Shown one piece after another: positions 9,187 through 18,720 of a DNA stretch of 64,000 nt. A program made the translations under genes and the position numbers. Source of the DNA: Streptomyces umbrinus. Lineage in GTDB: Bacteria; Actinomycetota; Actinomycetes; Streptomycetales; Streptomycetaceae. The notes below the pieces were generated by a model. It saw only the letters and a program-made list of their open reading frames with translations. It ran no database searches and was not told the DNA's origin. The stretch is from NCBI RefSeq assembly GCF_030817415.1, contig NZ_JAUSZI010000002.1, forward strand, positions 9,833,501-9,897,500. Direction: 5' to 3'. The first letter of the stretch is position 1, and each line of letters begins with the position of its first letter.

Positions 9187-9563
9187 GGCCGACGCGCTCC
9201 TCGACATCCGTGCTGGTTGCTTGTGGCGCAATTCTGGCTGACCTTGTCGGTATCCCAGGAAGCAATCCGGCCCAAGACCCGGCGGACAGCGCCAGCTATT
9301 GCGAATCCTTGGAAGGCGCACTGTCCCGCTGGCGTAGGTGTTGCATCGTGCTGAGCTTCACCCACCTGCGGACGGGCTCAGGTCCGATTGGAGGTGCTGG
9401 GACGCGCGGGGAAAAAGCCGGGGCGGGCTCTGCTGCCGCTGAAGGATTAGGTTCTGGGGGTTCATGCGGCGATTTCCGGAAGATAGACAACTTTCTCAGT
9501 GCCCAATTGAGGAATCCTCGGTGGCGAGGCTCGTACTGTCGCGCTGAGTGCCTGCGGCGGCTA

Positions 9564-9990
9564 TTGATTCGAAACGGTAGGTGTTCTGGGTCGTTGATCT
9601 CTGCGTGAGTGAACTGGTGGGGGATGCACGGCAGTTGTCGCCGTCGGCGCAGGAGGCCCTTCGACTGCGGGCGGTGGCTGCGCTGGTGGCGGGCCGGGAC
9701 CGTGAGGATGTCGCTGCGGTGTTCCAGGTCTCGCTCAAAGCCGTGGACGACTGGTGGGCGAAGTGGCCTGGCATGCGGGCCCGAGGCGCTCGCAGCTCGG
9801 CCGCATGGACGCCGGGTCGGCAGGCCGTACTGGATCAATGTCCCTGTGACCTGGGGGTGGCGGGGCAGCTGTGGACGCGGGCCGGAGTGGGGGCCTGATC
9901 GCGAGGCTGTACCGGGTGCGGCTGACCGAGCAGGGCGTGGGCAAGTACCTGCGCCGGTGGGGCCTGTCCTTCCAGCGCGCGGACAAGCGG
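9564..9990 (+). pseudogene. Decayed IS630-type transposase, 5' part
   Basis: The stretch matches the intact IS630 copy at 12592 nearly base for base, including the left terminal repeat (TTGATtCGAAAC, one mismatch) and the N-terminal frame SELVGDARQLSPSAQEAL. A deletion of several tens of bases follows WWAKW, and the homology stops after GGACAAGCGG at 9990. The catalytic domain is gone. It lies in direct orientation to the intact copy 3 kb away. Confidence 0.85.
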
Positions 9991-10504
9991 CGGCTTCTCG
10001 TGGTCCCAGCGGTAGTGGCGGTCGAGCTCAACAGGTCGCGGCTGTAAACCAGAGGCGGTCTCGACCGCCGCCTTGCCCGTATTCCGGTGTGCGCGGCGGC
10101 CGTTCCTTGTGGGGCAAACGACCGGCACACTCAGCGACCGGGCCGGGCTACTGTGCCCGTCGTACGGGGCTGGCACCGGCCATGGCGGTCGCGCATGACC
10201 TCACCCGCAGGGCGAACCTCGCCTGATGCGGCGCCCGAAGTTGTGCACCACTGACGAAGCTCCTGGCATAAATGACAAGGCCCGAGACCAACGACGCCAC
10301 TCCATGAACGAGGCCAGCGGAGGGAGAGCTGCGTGACGCGGTTCGTGGCGCCCTACAGGCTGCGTTCGGGGGGACTGGTTCTGCTGACTTATCAGGGGCT
10401 GAACCAGCTCCTGATGAATCTTGCTCGTCAACCGTCACGGGACTGGTCGGAGTCGCACGCGGGGGACACCTCAACTTTTCTTCACAGATTGGAAGAATTC
10501 GCAC
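9991..10504. other. Gene-free stretch
   Basis: I see no supportable gene here. A GGCGGT/ACCGCC hairpin lies near 10052-10067. The short frames on both strands lack ribosome sites and protein-like composition. It probably holds the promoter of the secreted protein at 10505. Confidence 0.4.
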
Positions 10505-10870
10505 ATGAAGCCTTGGATGCGAAAGTTCGTCGGCGTGATCGGTGTGACCGCCGCCGCTGTCACGATTCCGGTAGCGGTCACGCCGTCGGCGCACGCCGAC
10601 AGTGCGTACGGTTGCAATTACCCCGAGGTTTGCTTCTACACCGATACGCACGTGCAGTCCGCGATCGTCGCTCGCTTCAAGGTGGTGACATCTTCCTGGC
10701 AGTACTTGAAGTACCCGAACACAAACTACGCCGTCGTGAACACTCGCAACGACGATGTCGCGTACGTCCTGAATAGTAGCGGAACGGTGAACTGCGTGAA
10801 GCCGAACGGAAGCTACAGCTCTGCGGAGAGAGTTGTAGCCGTTCGCATCAGCTCACGATCCACCTGCTGA
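10505..10870 (+). CDS. Secreted small protein, peptidase-inhibitor I36-like
   Basis: A 121-aa precursor with a clear Sec signal peptide: MKPWMRKF, a hydrophobic run to about residue 25, then PSAHADS for signal-peptidase I cleavage after ADA-like AHA. The mature part begins with YGCNYPEVCFYTD and contains VTSSWQYLKY, NTRNDDVAYVLNSSG and a final Cys. This resembles small secreted Streptomyces proteins annotated as family I36 (SMI-type) inhibitors, with four Cys suited to two disulfides. Start is the ATG preceded by GGAAG nine bases upstream. A strong hairpin follows. Inhibitory function is inferred only from family resemblance. Confidence 0.65.
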   Translation: MKPWMRKFVGVIGVTAAAVTIPVAVTPSAHADSAYGCNYPEVCFYTDTHVQSAIVARFKVVTSSWQYLKYPNTNYAVVNTRNDDVAYVLNSSGTVNCVKPNGSYSSAERVVAVRISSRSTC

Positions 10871-10901
10871 AAACGGTCACTCATGGGCATTGCCGTACGA
10901 G

Positions 10902-10946
10902 AGTGGCCCGGTTCCCCCGGATATGGGCCGGGGGAACCGGGCCACT
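10902..10946 (+). terminator. Strong 19-bp stem terminator
   Basis: Positions 10902-10920 pair perfectly with 10928-10946 around a 7-base loop, 31 bp after the secreted-protein stop. No long T tract follows, which is common for Streptomyces terminators. Confidence 0.75.
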
Positions 10947-11113
10947 TCTCGTGACGGATTAAAAAGGCCGTAGCCAAGTCCCCGCTGGAATGCGGGGACC
11001 TACATGGGCAGGAGGGGAATGCATCCTGGAAATACGGCACCTTGGCACACGCCACTGACACCGGTCCCGGGCCACGTGGGCACGGCGTTCCGGCCGCCTC
11101 GTATGCTGCGCGG

Positions 11114-11809
11114 ATGAGCGATCAGAGGATGAACGCGCCCGTGGCGGGCGGCGTCGGGGACGCGGTCGGGGCCGGAGTGCCCGCTCCAGGTGGGCAGCGC
11201 ACGGGAAGGAGCGCCGGGGCGTCTGTACTCGCCACGCTCTGGGTGCTGCTGGTCGCCTGGGGGATCGCCGCCGGCAACACCGGACTCGCCTACGTCACGC
11301 TGGGCATGGACTTCATCCCGATCGCGGCGGGCGTGCTCGGCTGCCTGGTCTTTGTGATCGTGCTGCGGCTGCTCCACAGGGCGTGGTGGCTCGCCGTCCT
11401 CTCCGTGGTCCCCGCGCTCTTCATTCTCGTCGGGTCCGTCCAGTACGCCCCCGAGGCGGCGCTCGACCGACGTGGCGTCCGCGAGACCGTCACGATCACC
11501 GCGGACAGCGCGGCGGGAACGGCGAGCAAGAACCACCGGTTCACACTGGTCGGGCCGGGCGGTGAACTCGACGAGACCCTCGAGTACCGGGGGAGCAACC
11601 CCGGTTACCGGGTGGGCGACCGCATCGAGATCCTCCGCGACCCGGAAGGCGCCGTCCCGCTGGAGGATGCCGTGGACGTCGACCCCGAAGGCAGGCTCGG
11701 CGGCCTCGTCACGGGAGTCGCCGCATGGACGGGCATGACGCTGCTCGCGGGCTGGCGCGGCCATGTACGCCGACGGGAGAACCGCCGGGCGTGGAGCGGC
11801 ACGATCTAG
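11114..11809 (+). CDS. Hypothetical membrane protein (3-4 TM)
   Basis: This 231-aa protein has a disordered N-terminus of about 35 residues, three hydrophobic helices (about 36-54, 60-90 and 95-113), then a soluble region of about 80 residues with VRETVTITADS and YRVGDRIEILRDPEG that could form a small beta-rich domain. A weak hydrophobic stretch near residue 205 and a basic tail follow. Start chosen at ATG 11114; the longer frame upstream lacks a ribosome site. It is transcribed alone. Proteins of this type (DUF3592-like, membrane-bound with a beta domain) are common in Streptomyces and uncharacterised; I do not assign a function. Confidence 0.7.
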   Translation: MSDQRMNAPVAGGVGDAVGAGVPAPGGQRTGRSAGASVLATLWVLLVAWGIAAGNTGLAYVTLGMDFIPIAAGVLGCLVFVIVLRLLHRAWWLAVLSVVPALFILVGSVQYAPEAALDRRGVRETVTITADSAAGTASKNHRFTLVGPGGELDETLEYRGSNPGYRVGDRIEILRDPEGAVPLEDAVDVDPEGRLGGLVTGVAAWTGMTLLAGWRGHVRRRENRRAWSGTI

Positions 11810-11920
11810 GAAGGCACGGGCGACGGGGGCCCCGTACGGGACAGGGACTTGGGGACGGCGCCGTCGCAGCCCACCTCGCCGGCCTCCACCTGCGCGCCTC
11901 GATGATCTGGCTCAGAGTTC

Positions 11921-12538
11921 TCACCTCGTGCGGCTGCGGATCCGAGCCCACCGGGTTGCCGGGGGCTGCAGCGCGGCGCGTACCGCCTGGCCGAAGGATT
12001 CAACGGCAGCTTCGATGCCAGCGGTGTTCTCGATGTCGGTGGCGGCCGCCATCACGGCGACGGTGGCTTCCGCGACCGCCGCGTCGGAATGGCGCTGGAG
12101 CGGGGCCGCGGCGGTGGCCAGGAGCAGCAGGGGCTCGCGGACGGTGGCGATCGTCTGGTTGACCGCGCGGCGTTCCCGGCTGAGCAGGTGGGCGACTTCG
12201 CCCAAGCCGATGGCGAAGCTCAAGGCGTCGGAGCCGCCCGCCACGCGTCCGCGGGCCGTTCCTCCCACACCCGCCAGCAGGGCGAGCAGGAAGCTCCGTC
12301 CCCGGGAGGCCGGGCCTTCCCACAAGATGTGGGTGGCGGCCGCGGCGACACGTACGTCGGCCACCGCCACGATCAGGGCATCAGCCTGATTCTCCAGGGC
12401 GGCCTTGGCTGCTTCCTGGTCGGCGCGGTCCCGGGAGCGCGTGGTGAGCCAGTAGGTCAGCAGAGCCACCGCGATGGCGCCGAGAATCTGGACGATCGTG
12501 TCCGCGTGGTCGGCCACGACGTCAAGGAGTTTGTGCAC
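11921..12538 (-). CDS. Hypothetical protein with one N-terminal membrane helix
   Basis: A 205-aa frame from a GTG at 12538. A single membrane helix (TIVQILGAIAVALLTYWLTT, about 13-32) is followed by an Ala-rich helical region rich in heptad-like spacing that could be a coiled coil. The IS630 element ends 53 bp upstream, so the native promoter is probably displaced. No clear ribosome site is visible before the GTG, and the true start may have been lost. I do not recognise the family. A small membrane-anchored helical protein beside mobile DNA could belong to a defence system, but nothing in the sequence proves that. Confidence 0.5.
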   Translation of the reverse strand: MHKLLDVVADHADTIVQILGAIAVALLTYWLTTRSRDRADQEAAKAALENQADALIVAVADVRVAAAATHILWEGPASRGRSFLLALLAGVGGTARGRVAGGSDALSFAIGLGEVAHLLSRERRAVNQTIATVREPLLLLATAAAPLQRHSDAAVAEATVAVMAAATDIENTAGIEAAVESFGQAVRAALQPPATRWARIRSRTR

Positions 12539-12591
12539 CCATGCAGTGTGACGGTCCGTCTGATGACCGCCCGCCTCCCAGAGCCGTTCTA

Positions 12592-13698
12592 TTGATCCGA
12601 AACGGTAGGTGTTCTGGGTCGTTGATCCCTGCGTGAGTGAACTGGTGGGGGACGCGCGGCAGTTGTCGCCGTCGGCGCAGGAGGCCCTTCGGTTGCGGGC
12701 AGTGGCCGCGTTGGTGGCGGGCCGGACTCGCGAGGATGTCGCGTCGGTGTTCCAGGTCTCGCTCAAGGCCGTGGACAACTGGTGGGCGAAGTGGCTGGCT
12801 GGCGGACACGAGGCGCTCGTGGCCCAGCCGCGTGGGCGCCGGGTCGGGGAACATCAGGTTCTCGACGCGGTCGAGCAGCAGGCGGTCCGGCAGGCCGTGC
12901 TGGATCACCGGCCCTGTGACCTGGGGCTGGCCGGGCAGCTTGGGACGCGTGCTGGCGTGGGGGACCTGATTGCGAAGCTGTACCGGGTGAAGCCGACCGA
13001 GCAGGGCGTGGGCAAGCACCTGCGCCGCTGGGGCCTGTCGTTCCAGCGCCCGGACAAGCGGCCCGTCGAGCAGAACCTGGAGGCGGTGCGCGTCTGGCGG
13101 GAGGAGACCTGGCCGGCGATCCGTGCGAAAGCGAAGACCGAGGGCGGCGAGGTCCTCTTCGCCGACCAGGTCGGCATCCGCTCCGACCAGGTCACCGGCC
13201 GCACCTGGGGCGCCAAGGGGTGCACCCCCATCGTGCGCCGCACGGGCAACCGGTTCTCGGTGAACGCGATGTCCGCGATCAGCACGAAGGGCCGGATGCA
13301 CTTCATGGTGTTCACCGAGACCTTCGACGCCGACGTGATGTGCCGCTTCCTCGACCGGCTCGCAGGCCACTTCGACCACAAGGTCCACCTCGTCGTGGAC
13401 GGCCACTCCGCGCACCGCTCCCGCAAGGTCCGCACCTGGCTCGCCGATCACCCGGACCGGATCGAGCTGCACTTCCTGCCGTCGTACTCGCCGGAGCTGA
13501 ACCCCGACGAGCTGGTCAACGCCGACCTCAAACGGAGCCTGCCGATGCACAGCCGGGCCCGCGACCAGGCCCAACTCGCCGCCGAGACCCGCCGGTTCTT
13601 CCACCGACGCCAACGCCAGCCACACATCGTCCGCGGCTACTTCGGCGGCCCGTACGTTCGCTACATTCTCGAATAGAACCCTTTGAGTTTCGGATCAA
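12592..13698 (+). mobile_element. Intact IS630-type insertion sequence
   Basis: The terminal repeats TTGATCCGAAAC (12592-12603) and its complement (13687-13698) are perfect and flanked by TA on both sides (12590-12591, 13699-13700), the TA duplication expected of the IS630/Tc1 group. One open transposase gene fills the element. A decayed copy in the same orientation lies at 9564. Confidence 0.9.
12633..13676 (+). CDS. IS630-family transposase
   Basis: About 347 aa from a GTG at 12633 (SELVGDARQLSP). An N-terminal HTH (REDVASVFQVSLKAVDNWWAKW) is followed by a second HTH (TEQGVGKHLRRWGLSFQRP), then the DDE_3 core: LFADQVGIRSD, the strand LVVDGHSAHRS (second Asp), and FLPSYSPELNPDELVNADLK with the final acidic residue. 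The whole frame is open, so the copy should be functional. Confidence 0.92.
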   Translation: MSELVGDARQLSPSAQEALRLRAVAALVAGRTREDVASVFQVSLKAVDNWWAKWLAGGHEALVAQPRGRRVGEHQVLDAVEQQAVRQAVLDHRPCDLGLAGQLGTRAGVGDLIAKLYRVKPTEQGVGKHLRRWGLSFQRPDKRPVEQNLEAVRVWREETWPAIRAKAKTEGGEVLFADQVGIRSDQVTGRTWGAKGCTPIVRRTGNRFSVNAMSAISTKGRMHFMVFTETFDADVMCRFLDRLAGHFDHKVHLVVDGHSAHRSRKVRTWLADHPDRIELHFLPSYSPELNPDELVNADLKRSLPMHSRARDQAQLAAETRRFFHRRQRQPHIVRGYFGGPYVRYILE

Positions 13699-13777
13699 TA
13701 GCCTATCGGTCGGCAAAGCGAAGTGCCCGCATTCAGAGTGGCGGCCTTTCAACGCCAAGGACATCGCCGACGTGATC

Positions 13778-14302
13778 ATGACGCTCACCCCGGAGCGGGA
13801 CGTTGACATCCCCGAACTCGCCCGTCTCGCGGATGAGTTCCACCTGGCGCCTGAACTGCTGGAACTGCTGCGCCTGTGGGGGGAGTGGGATCCGGAGGGC
13901 ATCGGCCGCTTGGAGGCGCTGTTCAAGGCCCTCGGCCCCGCGGCGGTACGGGAGGAGGCCCGGCGCCGCAAGGAGTGGCGGAAGCAGGACACCGGCGCGC
14001 GGCCCGGAGGATCCGCGCACCCTGCTCTACGGCATGCGACTCACCCCGTCGCCTCCGCCCCGCGTCCGGACCGGGTCCCCGACCGGGCCGTGGCCCACGA
14101 CTTCGACCGCGGCACCCTGCTGCTGACCCCGGTCGCCGACTTCCTTCTGGTCTCGGACGCGAGCGCCCGCCGGCGGTCCCGCGAACCGCGGTCCCACCCG
14201 GCGGGTGTCCGTGAAGATCTGTCGGGCGAAGTAGCCGTCCGCGTTGCCGCCGACGGCCTTCGCCGTGGTCAGGAGGGGCGGAGTTCGACGACGACGCGAT
14301 AG
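13778..14302 (+). other. Possible remnant ORF of unknown function
   Basis: From the ATG at 13778 the first 75 codons look like a real soluble helical protein (DIPELARLADEFHLAPELLE, then LRLWGEWDPEGIGRLEAL). After about 14010 the frame becomes Arg/Pro/Ser-rich and loses protein character, suggesting a frameshift or decay. It begins 80 bp after the IS630 right end, so an upstream part may have been cut off. No homologue is recognised. Confidence 0.3.
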
Positions 14303-14622
14303 CTGGCGGGCTCCGAGGTGATGTGCAGGCCCGGGTCGTCGAACATGCGCTGCAACGACGCATGCCACTCGGGATTTCCGGTGGCCTTGTCGAGCGCGGT
14401 GCCCGAGCTCCACTCGGCGACGTGCACGAATCGCGTCTCGGGCGCGTCGGCGAGGGGGCGGTGCAGACGGGAGCGGAGGAAGCCCGGCTGCGTCGACATG
14501 ATCCGGGCGTTCTCCTGGTACACCTCGGCGAAATAGTCGGCCTCGTCCGCGGGCACGGTGTACCTCTTGATGACGGTGACCGGGCCGTCGACGCCGGTCT
14601 CCGAATCCAGGGAATGACTCAT
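14269..14622 (-). CDS. Antibiotic biosynthesis monooxygenase (ABM) domain protein
   Basis: A 117-aa single-domain protein with the ferredoxin-like ABM fold: VTVIKRYTVPADEADYFAEV at the first strand and helix, the middle STQPGFLRSRLHR, and FVHVAEWSSGTALDKAT with HASLQRMF. Such proteins are small cofactor-free monooxygenases or heme-degrading-like enzymes; the substrate cannot be read from sequence. It is transcribed away from the LAL regulator at 14826, sharing a 200-bp intergenic region, which suggests that regulator controls it. Confidence 0.8.
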   Translation of the reverse strand: MSHSLDSETGVDGPVTVIKRYTVPADEADYFAEVYQENARIMSTQPGFLRSRLHRPLADAPETRFVHVAEWSSGTALDKATGNPEWHASLQRMFDDPGLHITSEPASYRVVVELRPS

Positions 14623-14825
14623 GCCACCCTGTCCGGCGACGAGTCGACGGTGTGACGAGCCGCCGGGCTTTTTTGCCGGGTCATTACCTGGCAGACGGTG
14701 CGCAAGGGCCGTACCGCGTGGGGCCGGGGGCGGTCTTGACGAATGACGAGTGGGTTCGGCCGACTCAGATAAGATGCATGGACATAGGCATGGCGGAGCG
14801 ATACTTGCGGCAAAGGGCGGACATT

Positions 14826-17582
14826 ATGCCTGATATCGCGCCGCTGCGGGGGCGACGCGACGAGCTGGCGGAACTGGAAGCTCTGGTGCGCCGTGCCCGC
14901 GTCGGCCACAGTCGGGCACTGGTCGCCTGCGGCGAGGCCGGCGTCGGCAAGACGGCGCTCCTGGACCACGTCATCGCGAGTGCCGAGGCAACCGTCCGCA
15001 CCGAGCGCATCGTCGCCTCGCAGTCCGAGATGGAACTCGCCTACGCCGGCCCCCAGGCGCTCTGCGGGCACATGATGGATTCGGCCGCCCGGCTGCCGGC
15101 CCCGCAGCAGGAGGCCATCGAAGCGGCGTTCGGACTGCGCAGCGCCGCCGCTCCGAGCCCGTTCCTCGTCGGGCTGGCGTTGCTGGGGCTGCTCACCGAG
15201 GCCGCGGAGGACCGCGGACTGCTGTGCGTCGTCGACGACGCACAGTGGCTCGACCACGCCTCGGCGCGCGCCCTCGCGTTCGCCGCCCGGCGGCTGGACG
15301 CGGAAGGCATCGCCCTGGTGCCCGTCATGCGCCAGCCCGACGAGGTGTTCGCGGGCCTGGCGCACATGGTCGTGGAAGGGCTGGGCCACGAGGACGCGCG
15401 CGAAATCCTGCGCCTGGCGGTGCCCGGCGGTCTCGACCAGCGGGTCCGCGACCAGCTCATCGCGGAGGCTCGCGGCAACCCGCTCGCGCTGCGGGAGCTG
15501 CCCCGGGCCCTGAACCCCGCCCAGATCGCCAGCGGCCTCACCCTGAGCAGCACCCTGCCGCTGGAGAACCGCATCGAGCAGAGCCTGGTCGTCCAGCTCG
15601 CCTCGCTGCCCGCACCAGCGCGCAGCCTGCTGCTGGCGGCCGCCGAGCCCACCGGTGACCCCGGACTGCTGTGGCGGGCGAGCGCGGTACTGGGACTGGG
15701 ACCGGACGCTTTCGACGCGGCCAAGGACGCCGAGGCGCTCGTCGTCGGCACTCGCGTCGGCTTCCGTCATCCGCTGGTGCGGTCGGCCGTGTACCGGGCG
15801 GCGTCACCGGCGGACCGGCGCCGCGTCCACGACGCCCTGGCGGACGTCACCAGCGCCGAGCACAACCCGGACCGCCGAGCCTGGCACCGGGCCAGCGCCA
15901 CCCTGCACCCGGACGATGGGGTCGCCGCCGATCTCGAGCGGTCCGCGGCGCGTGCGCGCACACGCGGCGGCCCGGCTGCGGCGGGCGCGTTCCTGGAGAG
16001 GGCGGCGGAGCTCACCCCCTCGCCGTTCCACCGCGGACAGCGGCTGATCGCGGCCGCCGAGGCCAAGCACGACGCGGGCGCGCCGGGCGCCGCCCTCCGC
16101 CTGCTCGAGTCCGCCCGCGCCCTCCCGCTCACCACGTTGCAGGAGGCGCTAGTCGCGCGGCTGCACGCTCGGGCCGGATACGCGCTGCGGCGTGATCGCA
16201 GCGGGGTGCAGCACCTGCTCGCCGCGGCGCAGGGACTCGAAGGGCTCGACCCGGTGCTCGCCCGCGACACCTACGTCGAGGCGCTGGCAGCCGCGACCTA
16301 CGGCGGCCGGCTCGGCGACGCCGAACAGGTGGCCGCCGTCGCGAACGCGATCCTCGCGGCGACGCCCGCCGCAGAGGAGTCCGACCGGGCGGGCGACCTC
16401 ATTCTGCGCGGCCAGGCGCTGCTCGCAACCGAGGGGCAGGAGGCCGCGATCGCCACCTTGCGACGGGCCCAGCGCGCCTTCCTCGAACAGGCACCGGACT
16501 TCCTCGAACTGCACTGGATGTGGTTCGCCTCCCGCGCCGCCCAGGACCTGTGGGACCCGGCTGGACTTCGCGCCCTCGCCGACCGGCAGGTCGAGCTCGC
16601 CCGCACCGAAGGCGTCGTCACAGTCCTGCCGATCGCCCTGAGCCTGCTGCTGGTGCAGATGACCGACGGCGACCTGGACGGGGCCGAAGCCTCCTGCGAC
16701 GAGATCGACGCCATCAAGGAAGCCACCGGCAATCCGCTCCCGCGGTACGGACGGCTCCTCCTCGCGTCGTACCGAGGACAGGTCGACGAAGCGGAACGCT
16801 GGGGGGAGCGCATCCGGGCCGACGGGCAGGCGCGCGGCGAGGGATACGCGCTGAGCGCGGCCAACTTCTCCCAGGCGGTCCTCTACAACGGCCTCGGCCG
16901 CTTCGCCGAGGCGGTCGCCTGCAGCCGCCGCGAACTGCCGTACACCCATGAACTGAACCTCGCGATGCGCACGTTGCTCGAACTGGTGGAAGCGGCCACA
17001 CACACCGGTGAGTACGCGCTCGCCGAGTCGGCGCTCAGGCAGTTGGCCGGCGTCACACGGCCGGTGGGCACCACCTACGCGTTGGCCGTGCTGGCGATGG
17101 CGGAGGCGCAACTGCGTGAAGGTGAGGAGGCGGAGAACCTGTACCGGGACGCGATCAAGCGCTTCGAGCACGAGCGGATCCCGATCTGGGTGGGACGTTG
17201 CCGACTGTTGTACGGCGAGGCGCTCAACCGCCAGGGCCGGCCCGCCGACGCGCACGAGCAACTCCGCGCCGCGCACGAGGTGCTGACGGCCTGTGGCCTG
17301 AACGGCTTCGCCCAGCGCGCCGCGGACGAGCTGCGCGCGAGCGGTGAAACCCTGCGGGTGCGCCAACGAGGGTCGGCGGCGCAGCTCACCGGGCAGGAAC
17401 TCAACGTGGCCCGCCTGGCGCGCGAAGAACTGACGAACCGGGAGATCGGCGCTCGCCTGTTCATCAGTGCTCACACTGTCGAGTACCACCTGCGCAAGGT
17501 CTTTGCGAAGCTCGGTATCAAGCGGCGGACCGAGCTGAAGCCCGCCCTCGCCGAACTCACCCTGACTTCGCCGAAGACCTGA
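14826..17582 (+). CDS. LAL-family LuxR transcriptional regulator
   Basis: A large ATP-binding LuxR regulator of about 918 aa. The N-terminal STAND-type ATPase begins with LRGRRDELAELEALV; Walker A is GEAGVGKTALL and Walker B is LLCVVDDAQWLD. The central region is an all-helical TPR-like scaffold, and the C-terminal LuxR HTH is LTGQELNVARLAREELTNRE with [20 protein letters not shown] took the ATG at 14826, preceded by AAAGGGCGG; ATGs at 14778 and 14790 are alternatives. It probably senses a ligand and activates the divergent ABM gene or a distant pathway. A paralogue of the same architecture lies at 58865. Confidence 0.9.
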   Translation: MPDIAPLRGRRDELAELEALVRRARVGHSRALVACGEAGVGKTALLDHVIASAEATVRTERIVASQSEMELAYAGPQALCGHMMDSAARLPAPQQEAIEAAFGLRSAAAPSPFLVGLALLGLLTEAAEDRGLLCVVDDAQWLDHASARALAFAARRLDAEGIALVPVMRQPDEVFAGLAHMVVEGLGHEDAREILRLAVPGGLDQRVRDQLIAEARGNPLALRELPRALNPAQIASGLTLSSTLPLENRIEQSLVVQLASLPAPARSLLLAAAEPTGDPGLLWRASAVLGLGPDAFDAAKDAEALVVGTRVGFRHPLVRSAVYRAASPADRRRVHDALADVTSAEHNPDRRAWHRASATLHPDDGVAADLERSAARARTRGGPAAAGAFLERAAELTPSPFHRGQRLIAAAEAKHDAGAPGAALRLLESARALPLTTLQEALVARLHARAGYALRRDRSGVQHLLAAAQGLEGLDPVLARDTYVEALAAATYGGRLGDAEQVAAVANAILAATPAAEESDRAGDLILRGQALLATEGQEAAIATLRRAQRAFLEQAPDFLELHWMWFASRAAQDLWDPAGLRALADRQVELARTEGVVTVLPIALSLLLVQMTDGDLDGAEASCDEIDAIKEATGNPLPRYGRLLLASYRGQVDEAERWGERIRADGQARGEGYALSAANFSQAVLYNGLGRFAEAVACSRRELPYTHELNLAMRTLLELVEAATHTGEYALAESALRQLAGVTRPVGTTYALAVLAMAEAQLREGEEAENLYRDAIKRFEHERIPIWVGRCRLLYGEALNRQGRPADAHEQLRAAHEVLTACGLNGFAQRAADELRASGETLRVRQRGSAAQLTGQELNVARLAREELTNREIGARLFISAHTVEYHLRKVFAKLGIKRRTELKPALAELTLTSPKT

Positions 17583-17658
17583 ACGCACAGGAGTCGCAAG
17601 GGCTCTGCCGGGCCGCCGTAAGAGACGGGACTCATTTACCTTCGGGCGAGGTGTGATG

Positions 17659-18720
17659 TCATGACCGGCGGCGGGCCCACCAGAAACCGAATGCGGTGAC
17701 GGCGGCCGTTGCGGTGAGGAGCAGCGCAGCCATGACCCACTGCATGGGCCAGAAGTGCGACGCCGGGTGGTACTGCACCCACACCCCGACGACGTCGTGC
17801 GCCTTGAGACAAGCGGCGGAGGCATCGGTGAAGTCCCCGCAGGCGGTGGAAGTGAACTTGTCTCCCGAGGACGTGAGATAACCGGAGTCGACGTTCCATG
17901 AGGTGTAGTCCTTGTTGGGCATGTCCATGGGCCACGCGTGCGGTGTGTACAGGCCCAGGGGAGCGGACGAGCCGTAGAAGTCGGCGGTGACCTGTTGAGC
18001 GGTCGCCTCCTCGGCGGGCCACAACAGGGGACGCAGGAAGCCCAGGCCCGCCCACCCGGCGACCCCCACCGCGCAGGTGACGACCATGGCCGCCACCGTG
18101 CGGCGCGTGACCATACCGATTGCCGCGCCGGTGACCAGGGCGAGCAGGGACATGGCGACCGGGACCACACCGATGTCGTTGAACGGCGGCGACTGATACC
18201 AGTACATGCCCCGCAGCAGGGTCCCCGCGGGCGTCCACCACCAGCTGTAGAGCCCCGAGAGGACGCCGGTGCCGATGAGCGTGACGAGGGCGGGCACACC
18301 GAACTTGAAAGCTGTCCACCGGGTACGGCTGACGGACTGTGACAGTGAGAGCAGGTGGGTGCCGTCCTCCATCTCGCGGGACAGGAGCGGTGCGCCGAGG
18401 AAGACGCCGATGATCAGGGGGACGAAGGAGATCAGCAGGCCGGTGTAGTGGATGGTGTTGTAGAACCTGCTCCGGAAGGCGTTCACTTCCGCGCACCGGC
18501 GTTCGGGGGACCCGTAGACACAGCCGGCCAGGTCGTGGGCCTCGATGTAGGCGAGCATGTCGGCTCGCTGGACCGCGACGAAGACGGCGAACACGGTGAG
18601 GAGGACGGCGCCGATCCAGAATGCGGAACGGTGCTGGCGCCAGACCAGCCAAGCCGGCCCGGACAAGCGGGGGAGTCGGAGACGGACGGATACGGGCAGG
18701 AGGGCCTGGTTGTCACTCAC
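17659..18720 (-). CDS. ABC transporter permease
   Basis: This 353-aa membrane protein has six or so hydrophobic helices (about 33-50, 97-118, 150-165, 185-207, 215-235 and 328-346) and a large extracytoplasmic loop (about 235-325) with two Cys (ACGDF, AACLK). The motif LLSREMEDGTHLLSLSQSVSR is the coupling helix typical of ABC-2-type permeases that pair with one ATPase. The GTG start overlaps the ATPase stop by 4 bp (GTGA), so the two are translationally coupled. Likely exports a peptide or cell-envelope-active compound, by analogy with YtrA-controlled transporters. Confidence 0.87.
   Translation of the reverse strand: MSDNQALLPVSVRLRLPRLSGPAWLVWRQHRSAFWIGAVLLTVFAVFVAVQRADMLAYIEAHDLAGCVYGSPERRCAEVNAFRSRFYNTIHYTGLLISFVPLIIGVFLGAPLLSREMEDGTHLLSLSQSVSRTRWTAFKFGVPALVTLIGTGVLSGLYSWWWTPAGTLLRGMYWYQSPPFNDIGVVPVAMSLLALVTGAAIGMVTRRTVAAMVVTCAVGVAGWAGLGFLRPLLWPAEEATAQQVTADFYGSSAPLGLYTPHAWPMDMPNKDYTSWNVDSGYLTSSGDKFTSTACGDFTDASAACLKAHDVVGVWVQYHPASHFWPMQWVMAALLLTATAAVTAFGFWWARRRS

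Noticed and set aside
16149..18299. 716-aa frame antisense to the LAL regulator and permease
   Set aside because: It is a GC-bias shadow: no ribosome site, Arg/Pro-rich, and it overlaps two clear genes on both sides.
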